NCBI GenBank assembly: GCA_964549445.1
Contig: CAZJVS010000006.1
Span: 98,037-162,036, forward strand
Source: SpSt-539 sp964549445
GTDB taxonomy: Bacteria; Planctomycetota; Phycisphaerae; UBA1845; UTPLA1
Direction of reading: 5' to 3'
DNA: 64,000 bases
Part shown: piece after piece, positions 58,181-64,000 of the stretch
Layout: every line of letters begins with the position of its first letter
Position numbering within the stretch: the stretch's first letter is position 1
Position numbers and translations under genes: made by a program
The notes under the pieces: model-generated
Told to the model about the DNA's origin: nothing
Databases searched by the model: none
Seen by the model: only the letters and a program-made list of their open reading frames with translations

Positions 58181-58600
58181 CTAGGCCTTTGCTGTCTTCG
58201 GGCGGCTGGCGCCTTCCAGTCGATCGATGCGCTTGTTCAATTCATCCATTCGCTCGAGCACGCGCTCCTCCATGCCGCGCACCAGCGACACGAGGTGGTC
58301 CGAGTCAACCTTGGACGGCATCTGTGCCGCCGCGAGACCTTTCTGCAGGAACTGGTTGATCGACTGCTGCCATGCCAGCGACGTCTCCATGCCCTGCTTC
58401 ATCATGTTGAGGAACGCCTCGCTCCGCATGAACTGGTCGGCGTGCGTCGCCATCGCGTCAAAGAACGCCCGTCGCATCTGGTTCATGAAATCCTGCGACG
58501 GCTGCGGCGTCGGCATCCCCGCCGCGCCCATCTTGCCCATGAAGTCGCCCCAGAACTTCATGAACGGATCGAATCCCGGAATCGACGTATTCTCAGACAT
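58181..58600 (-). CDS. phaE: PhaE-like subunit of class III PHA synthase (short form)
   Basis: 139 residues, mainly helical: FMKFWGDFMGKMGAAGMP, FMNQMRRAFFDAMATHADQFMRSEAFLN, LAWQQSINQFLQKGL, and a coiled-coil end VRGMEERVLERMDELNKRIDRLEG. Compared with well-studied PhaE proteins (about 350 residues) it is much shorter and lacks the central part. Position next to phaC and the coiled-coil end support a PhaE or PhaR-like partner role. ATG 58600 has GAGGAGC eight bases upstream. Confidence 0.75.
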   Translation of the reverse strand: MSENTSIPGFDPFMKFWGDFMGKMGAAGMPTPQPSQDFMNQMRRAFFDAMATHADQFMRSEAFLNMMKQGMETSLAWQQSINQFLQKGLAAAQMPSKVDSDHLVSLVRGMEERVLERMDELNKRIDRLEGASRPKTAKA

Positions 58601-58640
58601 CGCACGCTCCTCGCGGCTGAGCGCCGCTTCGATCCGCTTC

Positions 58641-59822
58641 TCAGCCGACGCGCTCGATCGCGATCGCGATGGCCTCGCCACCGCCGATGCAGAGGGCCGC
58701 AACGCCGAGCTTCTTCTGCTTCGCCTTCAGCCCGGCGATCAGCGTCGCCACAACGCGAGCCCCGCTCGCACCGATCGGGTGCCCCATGGCGATCGCGCCG
58801 CCGAAGATGTTGACCCTGTCGTGCGGCAGACTCAGGTCTTTCATTGCCGCCATGGTTACGCACGCAAACGCCTCGTTGACCTCGAACAGATCGACGTCCG
58901 CCAGCTTGAGCGACAGTTTCTCGCTCAGCTTCTTCATCGCGTGAACCGGTGCCACCGTGAACCATTCCGGCTCCAGCGACGCCGTGCAGTAACCCAGAAT
59001 CTTCGCCTGCAGCGGAATGTTCAGGGCCTTCGCCCGTGCTTCGCTCACGACAACCGCGGCCGCCGCGCCGTCGCTGATCTGCGACGCATTGCCGGCCGTC
59101 ACCGTCCCGTTAGGATCGAACGCTGGCCGCAGCTTGGGATACTTGCTCTCGTCAAATTTGCTCGGACCTTCGTCGCGGTCATAAACCGTCGAGCCCTTCT
59201 TGGTCGTGATCTCGACCGGGACCAGCACTTCCTTCAGGTAACCCGCGCTATGGGCCGCGATCGCACGCTTAAAGCTCTCGATCGCGAACTTGTCCTGGTC
59301 TTCCCGCGTAAAGCCGTATTTCTTGACGCACTGCTCGGCGAAGATGCCCATCGCCTTTCCGGTGTACGCGTCTTCGAGTCCGTCGCGCATCATCGAGTCG
59401 AGTACTTGGCCATGACCGAAGCCGTAGCCGCTGCGGCCCTTGGGCATGAGGTAGGGCGCCTGCGTCATGTTCTCGGTGCCACCCGCGACGATCAACTCTG
59501 CGTCGCCGCACTGGATGGCCTGCGCCGCGGTCGTGATCGCACGCAGCCCCGATCCGCACATCTTGTTCATCGTGACCGCGCCACACGTCGGCGGCAGTCC
59601 CGCGCCCAGCGCCGCCTGCCGGGCCACGTTCTGCCCGAGGTTCGCGGCGATGCAATTGCCCATGTAGACTTCGTCGACGTCCTTGGGCGAGACCTTCGCC
59701 CGCTCGATCGCCGCCTTGATGGCCGCACTTCCGAGCTTTGCCGCCGAAAAATCGCTGTAATACCCGTTGAAGGCCCCCATCGCTGTGTAAGATCCACCCG
59801 CCAGAAAGACGTTCTTGATCAC
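58641..59822 (-). CDS. phaA: Acetyl-CoA acetyltransferase (beta-ketothiolase)
   Basis: Condenses two acetyl-CoA to acetoacetyl-CoA. 393 residues: C89 in NKMCGSGLRA, HEAF-like NEAFACV, GHPIGASGAR with the catalytic His, and final CIGGGEAIAI (the usual motif is CIGGG-x-G). Start is GTG 59822 with GGAGG about nine bases upstream. First gene of the PHA operon; divergent from phaR. Confidence 0.94.
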   Translation of the reverse strand: MIKNVFLAGGSYTAMGAFNGYYSDFSAAKLGSAAIKAAIERAKVSPKDVDEVYMGNCIAANLGQNVARQAALGAGLPPTCGAVTMNKMCGSGLRAITTAAQAIQCGDAELIVAGGTENMTQAPYLMPKGRSGYGFGHGQVLDSMMRDGLEDAYTGKAMGIFAEQCVKKYGFTREDQDKFAIESFKRAIAAHSAGYLKEVLVPVEITTKKGSTVYDRDEGPSKFDESKYPKLRPAFDPNGTVTAGNASQISDGAAAAVVVSEARAKALNIPLQAKILGYCTASLEPEWFTVAPVHAMKKLSEKLSLKLADVDLFEVNEAFACVTMAAMKDLSLPHDRVNIFGGAIAMGHPIGASGARVVATLIAGLKAKQKKLGVAALCIGGGEAIAIAIERVG

Positions 59823-59940
59823 GGCCGTGACCTCCTCGTGGATGTTTCAGATGAACACGAACGACATGAACACCGGCCCCGATCCGAAATTCGGCATCCG
59901 CGGCAGGCGTCGATTTGTGCCTCATGGCGCGACATTTGAA

Positions 59941-59978
59941 TTGCGCAAAAGTATAAGGGACCGCACGTTAAGCGTCAA
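59941..59978 (-). promoter_or_regulatory. PHA operon promoter with palindrome at the start point
   Basis: On the minus strand TTGACG (59978-59973), a 17-base spacer and TATACT (59955-59950) form a strong promoter. The palindrome TTGCGCAA (59941-59948) sits at the predicted transcription start. TGCAA-type motifs recur at 59989-60000 and 60015-60022. PhaR repressors are known to bind TGC/GCA-rich inverted repeats, so this is a good operator candidate. The leader is about 120 bases. Confidence 0.7.
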
Positions 59979-60063
59979 GGCGATTTCGTGCAAACGCAAA
60001 ATACGATCATGGGATGCAACAACATTCTTTACATAGATTTGCGTCTACGGCGGTGCTTTCCGA

Positions 60064-60092
60064 TTGACCGATTTGTCCGGCTGCACTATCCT
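60064..60092 (+). promoter_or_regulatory. phaR promoter
   Basis: TTGACC (60064-60069), 17-base spacer, TATCCT (60087-60092). Divergent from the PHA operon promoter and about 65 bases from the phaR ATG. Confidence 0.55.
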
Positions 60093-60156
60093 AACCTTCT
60101 GCCCGGCCATGACCTGAACGCCGCCGACCGTTCGGGCGCGGTCGCGGGAGCAGCTC

Positions 60157-60729
60157 ATGGCTCAACGAGAAGAAACCCCCCGCAAGCTCACGATTAAGCG
60201 TTATTCCAACCGCCGCTTTTACGACACCTCGCAGAGCCGTCACCTGACGTTTGGCGAGATGTACGAGCTCATCCGCCAGGGCTGCGAACTCTCCATCACC
60301 GACTCGAAAACCGGCGATGACATCACGAACCTCGTCCTGACCCAGATCATCCTCGATCGCGATCCGCCCAAGCTCGAAATACTCCCCGCGAATATCCTTC
60401 ACGAACTGATTCGCACCCAGCAGCAGCTACTTGGCTCGGTCGTCGAACAGTACTTCCGACAGGTTGTCAATGCTCAGCGTGCCTCGCAGGACCGCTGGGC
60501 TTCCTTTCTCAAGAACACGCTCGGCTTCTCGCCCCTGCCGTCCATGAACCCGCTTGAGTGGGCTAACATGTTCATGCCGAATGGCGACCGCACGTCCGCT
60601 GCAGACACGACGTCATCGCCGCCGGCCGACGCCCGCGACACCGAAATGCGCGAACTCCGCCGTCAGGTGGACGAGCTTCGACAACAGATTCAGTCCGATT
60701 CTTCGCCGCGGAAGAAGAAGACCCGGTGA
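60157..60729 (+). CDS. phaR: Polyhydroxyalkanoate synthesis repressor PhaR
   Basis: 190 residues. The N-terminal 65 residues carry the PHB/PHA accumulation DNA-binding domain (LTIKRYSNRRFYDTSQSRHLTF, MYELIRQGCELSITDSKTGDDITN), followed by the PHB accumulation regulatory domain (LVLTQIILDRDPPKLEILPANILHELIRTQQQLLG) and a low-complexity tail ending in basic residues. PhaR represses PHA synthesis or phasin genes until PHA granules titrate it. Its stop overlaps a glycogen synthase gene as GTGA. Confidence 0.93.
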   Translation: MAQREETPRKLTIKRYSNRRFYDTSQSRHLTFGEMYELIRQGCELSITDSKTGDDITNLVLTQIILDRDPPKLEILPANILHELIRTQQQLLGSVVEQYFRQVVNAQRASQDRWASFLKNTLGFSPLPSMNPLEWANMFMPNGDRTSAADTTSSPPADARDTEMRELRRQVDELRQQIQSDSSPRKKKTR

Positions 60730-62699
60730 CCACTGACGACGCGTCACAAGAAGCGAATGCCGCCGCCCCCGAAGTAACAGCGCCGAGCCAACCCGGCTTG
60801 CTGTTCGAAATTGCGTGGGAGGTCTGCACCCAGGTCGGCGGCATCTACACCGTCCTGCGGAGCAAGGCGCCCGCCACGGTCCGGCGCTGGGGTAACAACT
60901 ACTGCCTCGTCGGCCCGTACCGCGAACATTCCGCCCGCGTCGAACTCGAACCCCAGCCGCCATGGGGCCCCATCGCCGAAGCGATGAAGGATCTTAGAGC
61001 TGCCGGCGTGAATGCCCATTTCGGCCGCTGGCTGATTACTGGCCGCCCGCAGGCACTGCTGCTGGAAACGGGCGCTGCCTTTCCGCGCGTCAACGAGCAG
61101 AAGTTCTACTTGTGGAAAGACCACGGCGTCGACTGCTCGCCGCCCGACGGCGAATTCGACGAGGTCGTCGCCTTCGGCCTGCTCGTGCAGGACTTCCTGC
61201 GTTCACTCGCCCGGCACGCACCGGCCCAGCCGGTTCTTGCTCACTTTCACGAGTGGCAGGGCGCCGCCGCGCTTCCGGCCCTCGCCCGCTCCAACGCCCG
61301 CATCGCCTCCGTCTTCACGACTCACGCCACGCTCGTCGGACGCAGTCTCAGCTCCGCCAACGTTAATCTTTACGATAACCTTAAAGGCATCGACGCCGAT
61401 ATCGTCTCCCGCGTCCACGGATTCCAACATCGCCACGGCCTTGAACGGGCAGCGGCCCAGAACTGCGACGTCTTTACCACTGTCTCCGGCATCACGGCCA
61501 TGGAGGCCGAACAGTTCCTCGGCCGCCGCCCCGAGGTCGTCCTTCCCAACGGCCTCAACGTCGAGCGATTCGCCGCCCCGCACGAGTTCCAAGTTCTCCA
61601 CCAGCAGGCCAAGCAGCTCATCAACGAGTTTGTCATGGGCCACTTCTTCCCCAGCTACACTTTCGACCTCGATCGCACCCTCTACGTCTTCACGGCCGGC
61701 CGCTACGAGTACCGCAACAAGGGCCTGGACGTCTTCATCGAGTCGCTCGGCGAGTTGAACCGCCGCATGAAAGCCGATGGCGCAACGTCGACCGTGGTTG
61801 CGTTCATCGTGACGCGCGCGAATACGCGTGCACCCAACGTCGAAACGCTCGGTCGGCACGCGATGTTTCACGAATTGCGCGACATCTGCGAATCCATCAA
61901 GCACGACATGGGCCGCCGTCTCTTTCACACCGTCGCCCGCGGCAAAATGCCGACAACCGACGACCTCCTCGGCGAGTACGACGCTGTTCGTCTCAAGCGC
62001 ATGATGTACGCCTGGCGTCAGGGCATGCCGCCGACCATCGTGACGCACGATATGGTCGACGACGCAAACGACCCGGTTCTGAAGCACCTCCGACACCGCG
62101 GCCTTTTCAATCACGCCGACGACCGCGTCAAGATCGTTTTCCATCCCGAGTTCATGTCCGTCACGAGCCCGATCCTCGCGATGGAGTACGACCAGTTTGT
62201 CCGCGGCTGCCACCTTGGCGTCTTCCCGTCCTACTACGAACCGTGGGGCTACACGCCGCTTGAGTGCATCGTTCGCGGTGTCCCGGCGGTCACCAGCGAT
62301 CTGGCCGGATTCGGCAGCTACGTCATGGAAAACCACTCCGACCACAACGACAACGGCATGTTCGTTGCCCGTCGCCGCGGCGTCGGCTTCGAAGCCACTG
62401 TGAACCAGGTTGTCGAGTGGCTCTACGGCCTGACGCGCATGTCGCGCCGCGAACGCATCGCCCTGCGCAATCGAGTCGAGGCCCACGCCGAGGACTTCGA
62501 CTGGACAGCGCTCATCGAGCACTACGTCGTCGCCCACGAGATGGCGCTCAAGCGCCGTTTCGCCCTGCCGATCCCCGTTCCACCCGATCCCGAAGCCGTG
62601 GTCTTCCGGCAGAACCGGGCCGAGGACGCCTCCACGCGCCCCGCCCAGCGCCGGCCGCGCGGTGGCTCGCGGGCAACACCAGGCGGAAGCACTGAATAG
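60726..62699 (+). CDS. Glycogen synthase, GT3 (animal/fungal-type)
   Basis: 657 residues of the GT3 family, different from the ADP-glucose GlgA. Motifs: FEIAWEVCTQVGGIYTVLRSKA at the N-terminus, CDVFTTVSGITAMEAEQFLGRRPEVVLPNGLNVERF, GRYEYRNKGLDVFIESL and FPSYYEPWGYTPLEC (E-x7-E). UDP-glucose donor expected. The C-terminal 35 residues are basic and disordered. GTG 60726 overlaps phaR, so the two are coupled. A missing phospho-regulated tail distinguishes it from animal enzymes. Confidence 0.93.
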   Translation: MTTDDASQEANAAAPEVTAPSQPGLLFEIAWEVCTQVGGIYTVLRSKAPATVRRWGNNYCLVGPYREHSARVELEPQPPWGPIAEAMKDLRAAGVNAHFGRWLITGRPQALLLETGAAFPRVNEQKFYLWKDHGVDCSPPDGEFDEVVAFGLLVQDFLRSLARHAPAQPVLAHFHEWQGAAALPALARSNARIASVFTTHATLVGRSLSSANVNLYDNLKGIDADIVSRVHGFQHRHGLERAAAQNCDVFTTVSGITAMEAEQFLGRRPEVVLPNGLNVERFAAPHEFQVLHQQAKQLINEFVMGHFFPSYTFDLDRTLYVFTAGRYEYRNKGLDVFIESLGELNRRMKADGATSTVVAFIVTRANTRAPNVETLGRHAMFHELRDICESIKHDMGRRLFHTVARGKMPTTDDLLGEYDAVRLKRMMYAWRQGMPPTIVTHDMVDDANDPVLKHLRHRGLFNHADDRVKIVFHPEFMSVTSPILAMEYDQFVRGCHLGVFPSYYEPWGYTPLECIVRGVPAVTSDLAGFGSYVMENHSDHNDNGMFVARRRGVGFEATVNQVVEWLYGLTRMSRRERIALRNRVEAHAEDFDWTALIEHYVVAHEMALKRRFALPIPVPPDPEAVVFRQNRAEDASTRPAQRRPRGGSRATPGGSTE

Positions 62700-62725
62700 C
62701 CCGGCGACTCCGCTCGTCGCGTTGT

Positions 62726-62754
62726 TTGACACCCGCTTCCCCGCCACCTTAGTC
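62726..62754 (+). promoter_or_regulatory. Possible icd promoter
   Basis: TTGACA (62726-62731) with TTAGTC (62749-62754) after 17 bases. The -35 is perfect, the -10 weak. The icd ATG is at 62793. Confidence 0.35.
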
Positions 62755-62792
62755 TGCGTTTTTGGAGTGGCCTCTTTCCAACAGGATTCAAC

Positions 62793-64000
62793 ATGAGCAC
62801 CGGCACGAAGATTACCTCCAAAGACGGCGTTCTCGTCGTCCCCAACGATCCGATCATCCCCTTCATCGAGGGCGACGGCACCGGCCCCGACATCTGGCGA
62901 GCCTCTGTCCGCGTGTTCGAGGCCGCAGTCGCCAAGGCCTTCGGCGGCAAGCGAAAGATCGTCTGGAAGGAAGTGCTCGCCGGCGAGAAGTCCTTCAAGC
63001 TCACCTCGAACTGGCTCCCTGACGAAACTGTCGCCGCCTTCAAGGACTATCTGGTCGGGATCAAGGGACCGCTGACGACGCCCGTCGGCGGCGGAATTCG
63101 CTCCCTCAACGTCACGCTGCGCCAGATGCTCGACCTCTACGTCTGCCTTCGCCCCGTGCAGTATTTCACCGGCGTGCCGTCTCCCGTCCGCCACCCCGAA
63201 CACGTCAACATGGTCATCTTCCGCGAGAACACGGAGGACATTTACGCCGGCATCGAGTACGCCATGGGCTCCCCCGAAGCCCAGAGGCTGCTCGACTTTC
63301 TCTCGCGCGAGTTTCCCAAGGACTTCAAGAAGATCCGCTTCGGCACGAAAGACGCAACTAATGAGTGGGCCTCCTACTTCGAAAAGAAGGCGTGCGACCA
63401 CCCCGTCTCGGTCGGCATCGGCCTCAAGCCCATCAGCGGCATCGGCTCCGGTCGCCTGATCCACGCCGCCATCAGCTACGCGCTGAAAGAAAAGCGCCGC
63501 TCGCTCACGATCGTCCACAAAGGCAACATCATGAAGTTCACCGAGGGCGCCTTCCGCGACGTGGGCTATGCCTGTGCCGCGGGCTACTTCCGCGATCAGA
63601 CCGTCACCGAGCGCGAGTCATGGATTCTCGGCAACAAGGAAGGCAACCCCGACGTCTCCGTCGAGGCCAACGCCCGCATGATCGACCCTGGCTACGACTC
63701 GATGACACCCGACCAGCAGAAGAAGATTGTCGCCGAGGTCGAAACGGCCTTGAAGCTCTGGCCGACGCACGGCGGCGGAAAATGGAAGCAGAAGCTGCTG
63801 ATCAAGGACACGATCGCCGACATTACGCTTCAGCAGGTGCTGACGCGACCGCGTGAGTTCGACGTCATCGCCACGACGAACCTCAACGGCGACTATCTCT
63901 CCGACGCGCTCGCCGCCCAGGTCGGCGGCATCGGCATCGCCCCCGGCGCGAATATCAACTACATCTCCGGCCACGCCATCTTCGAGGCCACGCACGGCAC
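62793..64000 (+). CDS. icd: NADP-type isocitrate dehydrogenase, partial
   Basis: Oxidative decarboxylation of isocitrate. The gene runs off the window end, 402 codons visible. N-terminus IPFIEGDGTGPDIW, GIKGPLTTPVGGGIRSLNVTLRQ (substrate loop), FRENTEDIYAGIEY (contains the Ser/Asn-type loop), LTIVHKGNIMKFTEGAF, DYLSDALAAQVGGIGIAPGANIN and HAIFEATHG. ATG 62793 is preferred; the preceding sequence has AGGATT. The substrate loop and length fit the E. coli-type enzyme. Confidence 0.93.
   Translation, partial: MSTGTKITSKDGVLVVPNDPIIPFIEGDGTGPDIWRASVRVFEAAVAKAFGGKRKIVWKEVLAGEKSFKLTSNWLPDETVAAFKDYLVGIKGPLTTPVGGGIRSLNVTLRQMLDLYVCLRPVQYFTGVPSPVRHPEHVNMVIFRENTEDIYAGIEYAMGSPEAQRLLDFLSREFPKDFKKIRFGTKDATNEWASYFEKKACDHPVSVGIGLKPISGIGSGRLIHAAISYALKEKRRSLTIVHKGNIMKFTEGAFRDVGYACAAGYFRDQTVTERESWILGNKEGNPDVSVEANARMIDPGYDSMTPDQQKKIVAEVETALKLWPTHGGGKWKQKLLIKDTIADITLQQVLTRPREFDVIATTNLNGDYLSDALAAQVGGIGIAPGANINYISGHAIFEATHG

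Noticed and set aside
61203..63518. 771-codon open frame on the minus strand
   Set aside because: Antisense to the glycogen synthase and icd genes; composition is that of a shadow with no domain.

Overview
The window is GC-rich bacterial chromosome, densely coded on both strands. No rRNA, complete tRNA, CRISPR array or insertion sequence was recognised. Several family signatures point to a planctomycete, probably of the Phycisphaerae type (inference). They are four consecutive small membrane proteins ending in a GYDLT-x-N-x-SG-x-CPEC zinc ribbon, H-X9-DG type pseudopilin-like proteins, a PEP-CTERM-tailed secreted protein, a secreted beta-solenoid protein with a dockerin-like tail, an ECF sigma factor next to a Ser/Thr kinase-TPR protein, and PadR-HAAS and DUF433-DUF5615 pairs.

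Layout. 0-4.4 kb: thiL-tsaE, the zinc-ribbon paralogue cluster, a small H-X9-DG protein and a TPR protein. 4.4-14.0 kb: a tightly packed nine-gene arginine operon on the minus strand, argR-argG-(DUF1611)-argC-argD-argF'-argB-(M20 deacylase)-argH. It has two near-perfect ARG boxes upstream and a hairpin plus T-run downstream. 14-24 kb: HEAT lipoprotein, murI, scpB, two tandem PHB-depolymerase-like esterases, a PadR-HAAS pair and a histidine kinase/NtrC pair. 24-36.8 kb: GT-C type membrane proteins, guaB, a toxin-antitoxin pair and a sigma/anti-sigma/rsgA operon. 37-48 kb: aceE, a ribbon-helix-helix/pseudopilin pair with twin operators, metF, periplasmic glutathione peroxidase, kdsB and an MddA-type methyltransferase, then two stretches with no recognisable gene. 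48-56 kb: kinase and sigma factor, secreted beta-solenoid protein, phosphodiesterase and amidohydrolase. 56-64 kb: a carbon-storage locus with phaA-phaE-phaC-phaB on the minus strand, divergent phaR coupled to a eukaryote-type glycogen synthase, and the start of an isocitrate dehydrogenase.

The most notable system is the arginine operon. Its carbamoyltransferase belongs to the N-acyl-ornithine type, and the residue that separates acetyl- from succinyl-specific enzymes is Ala, which predicts succinylornithine use. ArgG looks like the Bacteroidetes/Xanthomonas type, and an M20 deacylase sits just before argH, as expected for N-acylcitrulline. No argA, argJ or GNAT gene is present. A DUF1611 protein, whose characterised relative DgcN N-acetylates D-glutamate, lies between argG and argC and is a good candidate for the missing N-acylglutamate-forming enzyme. 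The second notable system is the storage locus, where the PHA repressor gene overlaps a glycogen synthase gene by four bases and faces a complete PHA operon with a TTGCGCAA palindrome at its predicted transcription start.

Start codons are often set by GTGA overlaps (five cases), and several genes seem to be leaderless, with a -10-like hexamer 7-9 bases before the ATG and no Shine-Dalgarno sequence.
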